Below, one piece after another: positions 42,282 through 52,900 of a stretch of DNA of 58,942 nucleotides. Under the pieces are notes generated by a model, which made no database searches, was not told the origin of the DNA, and saw nothing but the letters and a program-made list of their open reading frames with translations. The position numbers and the translations under genes are program-made. Numbering within the stretch: the stretch's first letter is position 1; each line of letters begins with the position of its first letter. The DNA is from Alphaproteobacteria bacterium (lineage in GTDB: Bacteria > Pseudomonadota > Alphaproteobacteria > Rs-D84): assembly GCA_017630405.1 (NCBI GenBank), contig JAGBVH010000022.1, positions 1 to 58,942 on the forward strand. The letters are read 5' to 3'.

Positions 42282-43006
42282 AACAATCAGTACTGCGCAT
42301 TGAACATTTATCCAAATCATATGGCAAACGCATGGTCATCCGCGACATATCCTTGGTCGCACGCCAGGGCGAATCGGTTGGATTATTGGGCCCAAACGGT
42401 GCGGGAAAAACAACCGCGTTCTATTGTATAACGGGTCAGTTGGCGGCCACCGGCGGCCAGATATTCCTGAATTCTCAGGATATCACACACCTGCCGTTTT
42501 ATCAGCGCGCCCGCCTGCACATTGGATATCTGCCCCAGGAAAACAGTGTTTTCCGCGGTCTGACGGTGGAACAAAACATTATGGCAATTCTGGAAGTTGT
42601 CGAACCAGACAAGAAAAAACGTCAAAAGAAATTGGATTCATTACTGGAAGAATTTTCGATTTCCAGCCTGCGCCACAGTCCTGCGACCGCACTGTCTGGC
42701 GGCGAACGTCGTCGTGTGGAAATTGCGCGTGCATTGGCCAACGACCCAAAGTTTATTTTGTTAGACGAACCATTTGCAGGAATTGATCCAATCGCGGTGA
42801 ATGACATTCGTGGTTTGGTGTCCCAGTTAAAGAATCGCGGTCTGGGCGTTGTTATTACCGACCACAATGTTCGCGAAACGCTTGGCATTACGGACCGCAG
42901 TTATGTTTTACACGATGGCAAGATTTTAAAACATGGCACAACACCTGAAATTGTTCAGGACGAAATGGTAAAAAAAGTTTACCTTGGCGAAGATTTTGTT
43001 ATGTAA
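42278..43006 (+). CDS. lptB: LPS export ABC transporter ATPase LptB
   Basis: 242 aa. Walker A GPNGAGKTT (38-46), LSGGERRR signature, Walker B ILLDEPFAGID, switch His in ITDHNV. LptB dimer powers extraction of LPS from the inner membrane. Order lptC-(lptA)-lptB is common; lptA is missing here between them. Terminator follows. Confidence 0.95.
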   Translation: MKQSVLRIEHLSKSYGKRMVIRDISLVARQGESVGLLGPNGAGKTTAFYCITGQLAATGGQIFLNSQDITHLPFYQRARLHIGYLPQENSVFRGLTVEQNIMAILEVVEPDKKKRQKKLDSLLEEFSISSLRHSPATALSGGERRRVEIARALANDPKFILLDEPFAGIDPIAVNDIRGLVSQLKNRGLGVVITDHNVRETLGITDRSYVLHDGKILKHGTTPEIVQDEMVKKVYLGEDFVM

Positions 43007-43030
43007 AAATCCCCCAAACGGGGGATTTTT
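43005..43030. terminator. bidirectional terminator
   Basis: AAAAATCCCCC, loop AAAC, GGGGGATTTTT between lptB and the convergent Cys-rich gene. Confidence 0.88.
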
Positions 43031-45540
43031 TACATCTTGATATCACGACAAACTTCAATCGGGTCATTTGTTGTGCAGTCTGTATTCCTGTTATTATGGA
43101 ACCACGATTTGCTGCCCGTTGTCTTACAACTTTGCGTGACAGTTGTCGTACAGATTTTACATATACGGGTTTCGCGACTAAATACCGCAGTTGTTTCCTT
43201 GGTACCCGCACCCGCATCAAAGTTCGAATTGCCCAAATATCCGTCGTTTTTGAACTTAGCACCAGCAAGCTCTGTCACCGCACGACCACCCTGTGCCAAA
43301 TCGGTTGTATTAAGGCCCGCACCAACCTCGTACGCAATCGCGAATGGTGGCGCCAAATCTACAACCGGACTGGTCAAAGTTGTCGCTTCATTCTGGGCGG
43401 CTTTTTGACACATATACTGCGCTAAATCAACCGAAGAATCATATGTCGCCTTGGCTACTTCTTCTGTAAACTTGGCATTATAGTTGTCCTGAGCCTTGCG
43501 CAAAGCAGCAATTGCAATCTGCATTTTAACCTGATTCAACAGATTTGGGAAACGCGCAGTTGTTTTAGCACCCTCTTCGCCCGTAATCTGTGACAAATCA
43601 CGACCGGAAACACAGAACTGAATTTCAGGGTCCTGTGCAATCATATCGATTGTGCGATTAATTGTTCCCGCAATATTATTCAATTCTTCTTCAATCGCAG
43701 AAATAATTGCATCCGCTTCTTTTACAGAAGAATTTTGCGCCTTGATCTGTTCGATATATTCTTTTACGCCGATTTGTCCAGGTGCCAAAACCGTTGTCTT
43801 GCCATTGGACTTGTCCGTAACAGCCCCCGACGCATCGCCCATCTTGATAGAACCAAACGAGATCATACCGGTCACACGATATATATTGCCATCTTTTTGA
43901 GAACGAACCGAGCCAGTTCCAATAACATCATCCGCGGCAAACTTGTTGCAGTCTGTTGTACTGCCACAGATTTCGGCCATCTTTCTGTCCACCAGTTCCT
44001 GACACTGATCCAAGGCCGCGTTATCTATGTTCAGATACAATCCCATCAACATAGAATCCAGTTTATCCATGTTAAATTCTTTATCGCCTGCCTTGCAAAC
44101 AACCAATGTGTCGATTGGGCACATATCATGGATATAATCATAGTCCATACCGATACAATTTTCCCAGTTTGCGCCACAACGATTTTCGTGCGTAAAACAA
44201 TCCTTGACTTCCTGTGTGCACGCATCAACACGCATCGCCGCCAGTTTATCCGTCACATATGTCCAGATAAGCGGTTCCATCGCTTCGCAAGGTTCAATTT
44301 CAACCTTACAAAAACTTTTGGCCATATCAGGATACGCCAAGCATGCGTCCATTGTATTTATACCCTTGCCCACGATATCATCTTTACAGGCTTTTTGAAT
44401 ACAGTTGGAAATAGTAGTCAAACATGATTGACGCATTTTTGATTCTACAGAACTTTCCGCGACTTTGATTGTCGGCGCCGCTTCGCGCAGGAACGCAGGC
44501 CACACTTCGTTACGCACAGAAATACAATTATCCAACACGCGTTCACAGACAACACGTTTTGCCTCTAGTCTTTCAATGGTCGATGCAGCAATACCATACG
44601 CATCAGTATTTTGCGCCGCCTTGGCCGCCTTGTTCATTTTGGAAGAGTCAAACCGTTCGCTACCGCCCTGCATATTTGCATCCGCAATGGTTGAAACACA
44701 GTTTTCCCAGTTTGCACCACACGCATCATTGGTCAACATACATTTCTTGAACTCAATCATACATTGCCCAAGGCCATACTTATTTGCCTCTTCAAGACTC
44801 TCGGTCAACGCTATACGAACATCGGCCTCGGCCTTTTTAAGTTCCGAATCTGCTTCACTTTTCTTTTTAGCAATCGCATTGGCAAAGCCTTTACAGTCGG
44901 AAACAATCTGGCGAGAATACATATTACGCAACAAAACCAAATCCGAAGAGCAAGACTCGTCCATTAACTCAACACACATCGCATCCGCGGATTTATACAG
45001 GTCATCACCAACCTTGTCCGCAATGTTGCCCATACCGGTTCCATCACCCCAGAAATCTTCTTCATCCTCTTCGTCATAAGCAGTCTTCCACAAATCAGCA
45101 ATATCCTTGGACGCTTTATTTTCCAATTCATCAAGGCTCATAACATTACCCATTTCGTCATATTCACGCGTTCCTGCAAATATGATATCGGCCTTGGCAC
45201 CGGCTTTGACCTTTTCCACTTCGATGGTAGAAATGCGTTTTGCTTCATCCAAAGTTTTCTGGATATCCGCCAACTGTTTTTCATAATCAAGACTTAAATT
45301 GCTGCAGGCACAACTGCCGCCACTTTCATTATCGGAAATACAAAACTGGTCCATACAGCCATAATACGCATCATAGCACGCCTGATCATACAACCCAGTT
45401 GCCGCCGTTTTCGCACGAACAGTCGTTCCTTTTTGAATCGCGGATTGTTTAGCCGTTTTTGCCGGCGCAGCATCCGCCACCCCCGACATAAACGCCGCCA
45501 CACAAACAACTGAACTTAATATGCCAAATGCTTTTTTCAT
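43030..45540 (-). CDS. large secreted Cys-motif protein (family member 2)
   Basis: 836 aa. Signal peptide, Ala/Lys/Thr-rich stretch, then C-x5-C-MDQF-C-x7-C-A-C-S near residue 55-80, followed by long helical segments with regular cysteine pairs (CMLTNDACGANWENC twice, CENR-like). The C-terminus has CKICTTTVTQSC and ends CRDIKM, close to CEDINM of the next protein upstream (45566). The two genes are probably one operon (25-nt gap). Internal duplication of ACGANWENC suggests repeated modules. Exported, disulphide-rich; function unknown. Confidence 0.78.
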   Translation of the reverse strand: MKKAFGILSSVVCVAAFMSGVADAAPAKTAKQSAIQKGTTVRAKTAATGLYDQACYDAYYGCMDQFCISDNESGGSCACSNLSLDYEKQLADIQKTLDEAKRISTIEVEKVKAGAKADIIFAGTREYDEMGNVMSLDELENKASKDIADLWKTAYDEEDEEDFWGDGTGMGNIADKVGDDLYKSADAMCVELMDESCSSDLVLLRNMYSRQIVSDCKGFANAIAKKKSEADSELKKAEADVRIALTESLEEANKYGLGQCMIEFKKCMLTNDACGANWENCVSTIADANMQGGSERFDSSKMNKAAKAAQNTDAYGIAASTIERLEAKRVVCERVLDNCISVRNEVWPAFLREAAPTIKVAESSVESKMRQSCLTTISNCIQKACKDDIVGKGINTMDACLAYPDMAKSFCKVEIEPCEAMEPLIWTYVTDKLAAMRVDACTQEVKDCFTHENRCGANWENCIGMDYDYIHDMCPIDTLVVCKAGDKEFNMDKLDSMLMGLYLNIDNAALDQCQELVDRKMAEICGSTTDCNKFAADDVIGTGSVRSQKDGNIYRVTGMISFGSIKMGDASGAVTDKSNGKTTVLAPGQIGVKEYIEQIKAQNSSVKEADAIISAIEEELNNIAGTINRTIDMIAQDPEIQFCVSGRDLSQITGEEGAKTTARFPNLLNQVKMQIAIAALRKAQDNYNAKFTEEVAKATYDSSVDLAQYMCQKAAQNEATTLTSPVVDLAPPFAIAYEVGAGLNTTDLAQGGRAVTELAGAKFKNDGYLGNSNFDAGAGTKETTAVFSRETRICKICTTTVTQSCKTTGSKSWFHNNRNTDCTTNDPIEVCRDIKM

Positions 45541-45565
45541 TTTCGCTCTCTCCGACTAATCCCGA

Positions 45566-47785
45566 TTACATATTTATATCTTCACAGGATTCAATTTCCT
45601 GACAATAAGTTTCCTTGCCGCCCGCACCCATGCCGACCAAGCCCGCACCAACGGCACCAATCGCACCACCAATTGCAGTACCCCATCCGGCATTAACCAT
45701 GGTTCCCATGGCCGCACCACCGGTCAAACCACCCGCCGCGGCTTCCAGCGCAGCCTCGCCCTTGGACTTACCACCGGTTTCACAAACACGCTGGACACGG
45801 CAAACATGACAGTTACGCAACGAAGGCTCAAACGACACACTAGAAATACGGCTGTATGTTTCATTTTCACCATATTCTTTTGCTTCTTCTACTTTGTATG
45901 TATCCAGACAAATCTTACGAGCATCTTCAACCTCTAACTTACGTGACAATTCCGCAATTTTTAGCTCTAACTCGCGCTGCGCACGTTCCTCGGCCTTAGC
46001 CTGTGCCGCATACTTTGCAGCACCAAGGATACTACTATCATCCCCTTCGTGATTGCCAATACACATCACAATACGCGGATCTTTTTCAAGCGTTGCAAAG
46101 AAAGCATCCGTTGCTTTTCTGGCATTTGCACGAACCTGCGCCGAAGCCGCTTCCTGTCCTTTCAATTTTGCCCCTGCCTTTGCCTTTGACTTTCTTACCC
46201 CAGACAACGATGCAGCCTCGCCTTCAACAGTATAGATAAAATCATCACCTGGCACTTCGGTCAAACCAACAATCAAATCATCCGTCGGCAAACAGGACAT
46301 ATCAGTACCACACGCCTCGCCCAAAACCTGGGACACACGATCAATACAACCTGTCAAAGACTTGTAGTCCATCTTGTTAGCAGCCGCCGTTATATATCCT
46401 TCATAGATACCGCCCGACAATCCATCACAGGTCGAGAACATTTTCTGTGGGCATACCTTGGTCGCCAATTCATAACTGCCCTTACCCACACATTCAGGCG
46501 CAGAAAAATCTTCACCACAGGCCTTGCGCAGACACGCCCCCAAATCACTTTCACAGAATCCATGACGCAAATCCGTCAAAACATCGCCCATCGCGATTTT
46601 AACAGCAGAAGTCAAAATCGAATAATCATCACCAGTTTCAGAACTATCCAGATCACACACTGACTCAATTTTACAAACTTCGAATGCTGCATCCTGATTG
46701 GTCAAACACGACGCGTTGCTGGACACAGCGCAATTATCCTCCAAACACATTTTCATCCTGGATATACAGTTCTGCCGTCTGTAATTTGTCGCAAACTTCT
46801 GCGCATCAGCAAAAATCACATCCATTTCATTTTTCCAATCCTGCTGAACTTCTTCCTTTACCGCCATACAATTGTCATACACGCCTTCACAAGCTTCGGC
46901 CCTACGCGCCAGAACGCCCGAATCCAGACAGTTTTCAAAATTCATACCACATCCGCCAGTATCCTGAACACAAGCCTTTAACACATTAAAACATTCGATA
47001 CGATTATATTTATTTGTTGTTTCCAACATAGACAGACGAGCCTCGCGTACGGCAGCCTCTGCAATCGCCAGATTTTCTTCGGCCATACGCTTTTGATCAT
47101 CCAAATATGAAGCATATGTTTTACAATCCGCTGTCACCTGACGCTTATACAAAGTCTCTTCCATTTCCGCACGACCACCACAGGCCTCTAGCTCGGCCAC
47201 ACAATATCCAGACGCCATTGTAAACAACGCATCACCAAGTGCCGCATCTTCACCCAAACCATCAGCATCTTCTTCATCGGAATCAGCATCGTCATCTTTT
47301 TTATCCGTAAATACCAATTTGGCCTGCGCGCCCAGCTTTTCCATTTCTACACCCTCGGTATACAGCTTGGACGCATCGTCCTGAATCTTTTGAATTTCTG
47401 CCAAAATCGAATCTGACGCATGAACATTATCAGAGCACGCACAACGATAGCCTTCGGATTCATCCAACAAACAAAACTGATCCATACATTCACGATAAGC
47501 ATCACGACAATTTGCACTTGGTGCCGGACTTGTTTCCGAAGAACTGTCGTTATTATTACCAGAATCCCCACCATCGCCCTTGTTACCAGATTCAACCTTA
47601 ACCGAAGGTTTGCTGATATTCTTGCTGGCATTTATCGAACCCGCATTGGCCACCATTGTCGGCATACGCGCCGCAGCCTGAGCCCCCCCACGTCCAACAC
47701 TTACACGCGCGGCAGTACTACGTTCTGCCGCCATTGAAACACAAGGAAACAAAGCCAAAATCAATGCAAAAGTTCTTATTTTCAT
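45566..47785 (-). CDS. large secreted Cys-motif protein (family member 3)
   Basis: 739 aa. Signal peptide, Gly/Arg-rich segment, then the signature C-x5-C-MDQF-C-x8-C-A-C-S (about 100-122), helices with cysteine pairs (CVQDTGGCGMNFENC resembles member 2), and two Gly-zipper-like hydrophobic runs near the C-terminus. It ends ESCEDINM, matching EVCRDIKM of member 2, hence paralogy over the whole length. AAGGG ribosome site. First gene of the pair. Confidence 0.78.
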   Translation of the reverse strand: MKIRTFALILALFPCVSMAAERSTAARVSVGRGGAQAAARMPTMVANAGSINASKNISKPSVKVESGNKGDGGDSGNNNDSSSETSPAPSANCRDAYRECMDQFCLLDESEGYRCACSDNVHASDSILAEIQKIQDDASKLYTEGVEMEKLGAQAKLVFTDKKDDDADSDEEDADGLGEDAALGDALFTMASGYCVAELEACGGRAEMEETLYKRQVTADCKTYASYLDDQKRMAEENLAIAEAAVREARLSMLETTNKYNRIECFNVLKACVQDTGGCGMNFENCLDSGVLARRAEACEGVYDNCMAVKEEVQQDWKNEMDVIFADAQKFATNYRRQNCISRMKMCLEDNCAVSSNASCLTNQDAAFEVCKIESVCDLDSSETGDDYSILTSAVKIAMGDVLTDLRHGFCESDLGACLRKACGEDFSAPECVGKGSYELATKVCPQKMFSTCDGLSGGIYEGYITAAANKMDYKSLTGCIDRVSQVLGEACGTDMSCLPTDDLIVGLTEVPGDDFIYTVEGEAASLSGVRKSKAKAGAKLKGQEAASAQVRANARKATDAFFATLEKDPRIVMCIGNHEGDDSSILGAAKYAAQAKAEERAQRELELKIAELSRKLEVEDARKICLDTYKVEEAKEYGENETYSRISSVSFEPSLRNCHVCRVQRVCETGGKSKGEAALEAAAGGLTGGAAMGTMVNAGWGTAIGGAIGAVGAGLVGMGAGGKETYCQEIESCEDINM

Positions 47786-47926
47786 GGGACCCTTCCTACA
47801 TAATAATTATCTTAATTTTATCAGAACTTTGCCCCGCGCGCAAGCACATAAAAAAATCTTGATTTTTTAGCACATATCGAATATCATATTGTCCAGAATT
47901 TTAGGCAAAAACCAAGGGAATATTTT

Positions 47927-48172
47927 ATGGCAAAAGACGATGTTATTGTTTTCAGCGGCACGGTCGAAGACAAATTGCCAAACACAATGTTTCGTGTAAA
48001 ACTGGAAAACGGACATGAAATTTTGGCAACTGTATGCGGCAAAATGCGCAAGGCGCGCATTTGGGTCAACGTTGGCGAAAAAGTTCGCGTTGAAATGACC
48101 CCATACGACTTGAACAAGGGTCGCATCACATTTGTTGAACGCAATCGCCCAGCTGGCGAAAACGCAAACTAA
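47927..48172 (+). CDS. infA: translation initiation factor IF-1
   Basis: 81 aa S1-fold protein. Sequence blocks [28 protein letters not shown] and [14 protein letters not shown] match IF-1. It binds the ribosomal A site during initiation. Promoter-like TTGATT and TATCAT (17-nt spacing) upstream. Sits between divergent secreted genes, terminator after it. Confidence 0.97.
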   Translation: MAKDDVIVFSGTVEDKLPNTMFRVKLENGHEILATVCGKMRKARIWVNVGEKVRVEMTPYDLNKGRITFVERNRPAGENAN

Positions 48173-48177
48173 TTACC

Positions 48178-48198
48178 CCCGCCACTGGCGGGATTTTT
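48178..48198 (+). terminator. infA terminator
   Basis: CCCGCC, loop ACT, GGCGGG, T run. Confidence 0.85.
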
Positions 48199-48270
48199 TA
48201 TTTTAATTTTCGTTTCATTTTCCTTGTAAGAACACCTACTTTTTGCTATCATTATACTTATAGACTAAGG

Positions 48271-51093
48271 ATGAGAAAGGTACTCGTATTTATCATGGCG
48301 ATTTTTGCCAGTGTTGCCTATGGCGACACTGCTGAACGTCGTGTAAATTCGGTCGCACGAACCACAACACAAAACACAGTCGCGCGCAACGATTCGATTA
48401 CACAAAAAACTGTCAGCCGCACATCCGCCAAAGATGACAAAAACATATCTCCACGCAGCGGCCAAAAAAATATTTCAACGAAATCACGCGCGGCCAGCGC
48501 ACGCACCAACACATCCACCCAACGCGTACAAACCGCCCGTTCGGGACGCACCATATCAACCGCGCGATCCGCCACCGCTGCCACATCACGCAGCACAAGC
48601 ACGGTACGAAGCGCCACACGCCCTGCCCGCGCTGCAACAACTGTTATCGATTCATCTACTTCATTTGGGTCAGGATACAACACATGCCGCGACGCTTACT
48701 TCACCTGTATGGACCAATTCTGCGCCACTGCAAATGATTCATACCGCCGCTGTGCCTGTTCGTCAAAACTAGAAGAAATCAAATCACGCGAACGCGCGCT
48801 AAGTAATGCCGGCATACAAATTCAGGATTTTCGCGATTTAAATATTGCCGCCATCACAAAATCCGCAGCCGAAGTTAACGCAATGTTGAATGCCACGACT
48901 GGCGAATCAATTGCGGCGAACGCACGCGACACATCAAACAGCGCACAAACCTTGGCCGGCATCAGCGATGTTTTATCTGGCACAAAAAAACAAGCACTAT
49001 CCACCCAGGGCACACTGGATATTGCTGGTGACATTAACGCAATATGGGCTACAACCGACTTGGTTGGCGGCACCAATATCGCAAACCTGACGGGCGAACC
49101 ATTATATAACGCAGTGCATGCCCAGTGCTCTGAATTAGTTGCTGACCAATGTGGTTCACAATCAACATTGACAATGGTCGTTTCGGCATACGGTATGTAT
49201 ATCGAAAATGATTGCAGCGCGATAATAAACCTGCTGGATAAAAATCTGACCAGTACAAATCAGGACATTCGCAAAACAGAGCGCGAAATGCAACTGGCGC
49301 GCCTTGAAAATTATGATGCACACAATTCCTCTGCCATCAATGAATGCATCGCAAATGTTCGCGCGGATATTACCGCCCCCACCGCATGCGGCACTGATTA
49401 TGTACATTGTTTGGATATAACGGGCCTTTACCTGAACAAAACAACTGGTGCACCTATATATTCTTCAAACTTCTATCAACTGGAAAATCAATTATCACTG
49501 TCTGGCGATATATTAACAAACCAGTCAAACCGCCTGTTGGTTGATGAGCTTAACCGCATGCGCACATATGCAGCAAACAGCCTTGATAAATGCCGCGACA
49601 TCGCAGACGAAGTCTGGGACGAATTCGTACGCCAATCCATAACAGAAATCTATCAAGGTCAACACGAAAAAATCCGCACTGTCAAGAACGAGTGTCTGGA
49701 AGTTGTAAACAAATGTTATGACGAAAAGAACCAATCCTTAAAAGACTTTAGCAATATCAAGGAACAACTTCTGTTGGGTTCCCGCATGGAATTGTCCGAA
49801 GAACTATGCCAAGAAAAACTGGATGCCTGCAGCAATCTGTACGGTGGTGGCACCCAGGGTATGTCGGAACTTCTGATTGCGATGCGCGATATTACCGACC
49901 AAACCATCGGTCAACAATGTCTGGCCACACTACGCGACTATGCTCGTGACCTGTGCGCAATCCCAAGCAACGACACACTGCACAGTTATCCATTTGGCTG
50001 TCGCACATATACACCGGGCGAACAACGCTATGCGTTTTATAAACAATGTAATCTGGCAACTGAAAATATCAAAAAGACACAAACCACAATCGGCACAATC
50101 AATGACGGAGGCCATCCTTTATCGATACCTAATTGGAGTGCCTCTACCACCAATTCGCTTTTTCAGTGCAGCATCACATACAACAGTTGCAAACCAGGAT
50201 TTTATCTATCAAAATCCAAAACCAATCCTGAATACACATCATCCAGTACATATGGAGCATACTGTATGGAATGCTCAAACTACCCCGCATCCAACGGCAG
50301 CACCTGCAATTGCGCGGGCGGCACAACCCCACCACATTGCGAAGACGATGGTACCGTCGTTGACAACGTCAACTGTGGCACAAATTATATCGGCAGTATG
50401 TATCATAAAATCGCACGCTATGCGATGCAGGCATGCGTTCGCCCATCTCAATCCCAGGAAAACCTGCCTGCAACGGTACTTCAAGACATCAATTTGGTTA
50501 TGGACGAAATTCATGTCAGCATGGCCGAATCCCTGTCCAAGGAATGCGAACGTCTTGGTGGGGAATGGATAAACACACCATGGTCAGATTATGATCTTAA
50601 CGACAAGAATGACAACACCGGTCATACAAAACTTAAAAAATTCTATGATGAAACATCTGCCAATGACCAATGGGGATTCTGTTCTGACCCAGATATCGCG
50701 ATTGACAAATCAGAAAAAGTAATCTCCATTAATTTTAGTGGCAGCTTCTCCTCCAATCAAGATATCGACCCTGGCACCAACCCAGGAACCGACCCAGGGG
50801 TCAACATAACACCAATACCTGATACGCCCAATTCTAATTGCACCGAAGCAACAACTACCCCAAATCAGGTAACTGGAAACATCACTGACTTAACAACACA
50901 ACCCATCATGCAATGCAGCAAGTCAACCTGCCAGCAAGGCGAAACCGCTATATTTGGCGGATACTATTATGGGGACACACAAATTTACAACTCAGACGGG
51001 AAACTATCCACAAACAATTTACACAAAGTTATTTCGGAAAAAGAAACCACAAACCTAACTCTGACCCCTGTTTGGAATTGCGTTTCCTACTAG
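48271..51093 (+). CDS. large secreted Cys-motif protein (family member 4)
   Basis: 940 aa. Signal peptide (cleavage after AYG), a long Thr/Ser/Arg/Ala-rich basic region (about 25-130), then C-x5-C-MDQF-C-x8-C-A-C-S at about 137-162. A helical middle follows with VWDEF and NECLEVVNKCYDE, then a Cys-rich part (CKPGFYLS, CNCAGG), and a proline/aspartate linker (DPGTNPGTDPG). It ends in NWN C-like exposed strands. Promoter TTGTAA/TATCAT gives a short leader. Probably cotranscribed with the gene at 51145. Function unknown. Confidence 0.78.
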   Translation: MRKVLVFIMAIFASVAYGDTAERRVNSVARTTTQNTVARNDSITQKTVSRTSAKDDKNISPRSGQKNISTKSRAASARTNTSTQRVQTARSGRTISTARSATAATSRSTSTVRSATRPARAATTVIDSSTSFGSGYNTCRDAYFTCMDQFCATANDSYRRCACSSKLEEIKSRERALSNAGIQIQDFRDLNIAAITKSAAEVNAMLNATTGESIAANARDTSNSAQTLAGISDVLSGTKKQALSTQGTLDIAGDINAIWATTDLVGGTNIANLTGEPLYNAVHAQCSELVADQCGSQSTLTMVVSAYGMYIENDCSAIINLLDKNLTSTNQDIRKTEREMQLARLENYDAHNSSAINECIANVRADITAPTACGTDYVHCLDITGLYLNKTTGAPIYSSNFYQLENQLSLSGDILTNQSNRLLVDELNRMRTYAANSLDKCRDIADEVWDEFVRQSITEIYQGQHEKIRTVKNECLEVVNKCYDEKNQSLKDFSNIKEQLLLGSRMELSEELCQEKLDACSNLYGGGTQGMSELLIAMRDITDQTIGQQCLATLRDYARDLCAIPSNDTLHSYPFGCRTYTPGEQRYAFYKQCNLATENIKKTQTTIGTINDGGHPLSIPNWSASTTNSLFQCSITYNSCKPGFYLSKSKTNPEYTSSSTYGAYCMECSNYPASNGSTCNCAGGTTPPHCEDDGTVVDNVNCGTNYIGSMYHKIARYAMQACVRPSQSQENLPATVLQDINLVMDEIHVSMAESLSKECERLGGEWINTPWSDYDLNDKNDNTGHTKLKKFYDETSANDQWGFCSDPDIAIDKSEKVISINFSGSFSSNQDIDPGTNPGTDPGVNITPIPDTPNSNCTEATTTPNQVTGNITDLTTQPIMQCSKSTCQQGETAIFGGYYYGDTQIYNSDGKLSTNNLHKVISEKETTNLTLTPVWNCVSY

Positions 51094-51144
51094 GTTGCCA
51101 AAGGAATAAAAATTTGATAAAATACTAAACAAAGCGAGAGAATC

Positions 51145-51855
51145 ATGAAAAAAACACTGACAACAATTTTATTTTCAGTTTTAACGATATCAGCCGTCCA
51201 CGCAGACCTGCCTTGGTGGCATCAGGATACTGTATGCCGTCTTAACACCACAAAATGTTATACCACTATGGGCACTGGTTTTGATACCGAACTTTGGGAC
51301 AGCGATTCCAATTGTCGTGGTATGAAAATCGTATGTGGCAACGCCCTTAAACAAGCCAGTGACGAAAACACACCTGTTTCAAAATATGATTTAGCCAGCA
51401 GCAACACAATAAATTCTGATTTTGATACAAACTTACTCGCGCGCGATGGCGATTGCTTTGGCCGCCGCAAAACAACAAAAAATGGCACAATGGCAATTGT
51501 TGACGGCAAACCGGTCAAGGTATATTGCAGCGGTCTGCTTGATTCCGATAATATTGCAGAGACAATCGAAACTGGTGACATCGCAATCAAGACACCTGCC
51601 TGTGGTAACCTGTCACAGAACGGCTATATCGCGGTTTTGAACGACGATTGCTATGGAAAATATTTTGATTTTTCCGAGTATGTAATTGAATGTAGCACAG
51701 GCGAGCTACCAAGTCGTATGATTGTGTTAAATGGCGCCGACTATTCTGACAAAATAGATTCCAAGATTCCACAAACCCAGGATGCGGCAGACGATATCTT
51801 TGATGAAATGTATTCCATATCCAAGGAACAGGTTAAGAAGTATTTTGTCGATTAA
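51145..51855 (+). CDS. secreted protein of unknown function
   Basis: 236 aa. Signal peptide (cleavage after VHA). Residues 20-90 show WWHQDTVCRLNTTKC and NCRGMKIVCG, then a second related block (DGDCFGRRKTTKNG, CYGKYFDF), a possible duplication of Cys-containing beta domains with CYG/CFGR turns. Acidic helical C-terminus. 51 nt after the large Cys-motif gene, so likely one operon; may be its partner. Confidence 0.7.
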   Translation: MKKTLTTILFSVLTISAVHADLPWWHQDTVCRLNTTKCYTTMGTGFDTELWDSDSNCRGMKIVCGNALKQASDENTPVSKYDLASSNTINSDFDTNLLARDGDCFGRRKTTKNGTMAIVDGKPVKVYCSGLLDSDNIAETIETGDIAIKTPACGNLSQNGYIAVLNDDCYGKYFDFSEYVIECSTGELPSRMIVLNGADYSDKIDSKIPQTQDAADDIFDEMYSISKEQVKKYFVD

Positions 51856-51881
51856 AAAAACCGCCAAATGGCGGTTTTTTT
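51855..51881. terminator. bidirectional terminator
   Basis: AAAAAACCGCCA, loop AA, TGGCGGTTTTTTT between convergent genes. Confidence 0.9.
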
Positions 51882-51882
51882 A

Positions 51883-52767
51883 TTATACAATTCTGCGTCT
51901 TAAAATACCAACCAACGCAAATCCCAACAACAAAATCATTATCACCATAAATACTGCAATCGCAATATTGTCATATTCTGCAAAAGGCAATCGTACATTC
52001 ATACCATAGTATCCAACAATCACCGTTGGCACGACCAAGATAATATTCCACAGGGTCAGTCGATTAATGTAAGTGTTCGAATCCATATTAATAACACTTT
52101 CAAAAGTTTCCTTAATCGACTTCAACATCTTGCTGTAACTGGTCACAACCTCGGTCGCCTGACCAAATTCGATGCGCGCATCTTCGGCCAATTCGGCTGC
52201 TTCATCCGTCTTAACAAATCCGCGAACCTTTTCCAATTTATCCAGCACCGCAATATTACCACGAATACCCGCCATATACAGAGTATAACTGTTTTCTACC
52301 TCAAGCAGTTCCAGCAGTTCCTTTTTGCGAATGCGTTCCTGTAAAATCTTTTTAGATTCCAAAACGCGCTTGTTCAATTCTTTTAACATACGCAGATAAG
52401 ATTCCGCAATATAGTACATAATATTTAAAATAAACTCTTCACGCGAAGTCTTTTCGGATTTCTTAATCTTGTCCAGCAAATCACATCGTTTACGACAAAC
52501 CGTAATAACACGATTCGAAGAATAAATTATCGACAACGGCTCGGTATGCCACAAGGTATCCGTTTCGCGATTAATAATAGGAAAACGAACAATTATAACC
52601 TTATAGTCATCTTCGACTTCTAACCTTGGCTGTTCATCAGGGTCCAAAATGTCCGAGATATTATCCTCGTCAATTTTATATTCGTTCTGTAATTTTTCGA
52701 AGTCTTTGTGGTCAGGATTTCCCACATTTACCCACGAGAATGTCTTTAATTTTTCAGTCACAAACAT
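51883..52767 (-). CDS. corA: CorA-family magnesium transporter
   Basis: 294 aa inner-membrane channel of divalent metal ions. Acidic cytoplasmic part with long helices, then two C-terminal membrane helices, the first ending in the family motif YYGMN (GMN selectivity motif) followed by VRLPFAEYDN. A short basic tail (RRRIV) follows helix 2. ATG 52767 follows GGGGGAA; upstream frame is discarded. Confidence 0.93.
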   Translation of the reverse strand: MFVTEKLKTFSWVNVGNPDHKDFEKLQNEYKIDEDNISDILDPDEQPRLEVEDDYKVIIVRFPIINRETDTLWHTEPLSIIYSSNRVITVCRKRCDLLDKIKKSEKTSREEFILNIMYYIAESYLRMLKELNKRVLESKKILQERIRKKELLELLEVENSYTLYMAGIRGNIAVLDKLEKVRGFVKTDEAAELAEDARIEFGQATEVVTSYSKMLKSIKETFESVINMDSNTYINRLTLWNIILVVPTVIVGYYGMNVRLPFAEYDNIAIAVFMVIMILLLGFALVGILRRRIV

Positions 52768-52900
52768 TGTGCATTCCCCCTTTGCTATATCCATATAATA
52801 ATATCGCAAAAAATAGTAAATTGCAATTTTTTGATGGGAATAGATATCCGTATTTTATCCACCCCCACAATGATAAAATTAAAACCAAAGGAGAACCGCC

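Noticed and set aside
43735..44427. Plus-strand frame of 230 codons inside the Cys-motif gene
   Set aside because: Antisense to a gene with signal peptide and paralogues; no ribosome site.
49877..50572. Plus-strand frame of 231 codons inside the 940-aa gene
   Set aside because: Out-of-frame shadow on the same strand, rich in His, Ala and Thr, with no expression signals.
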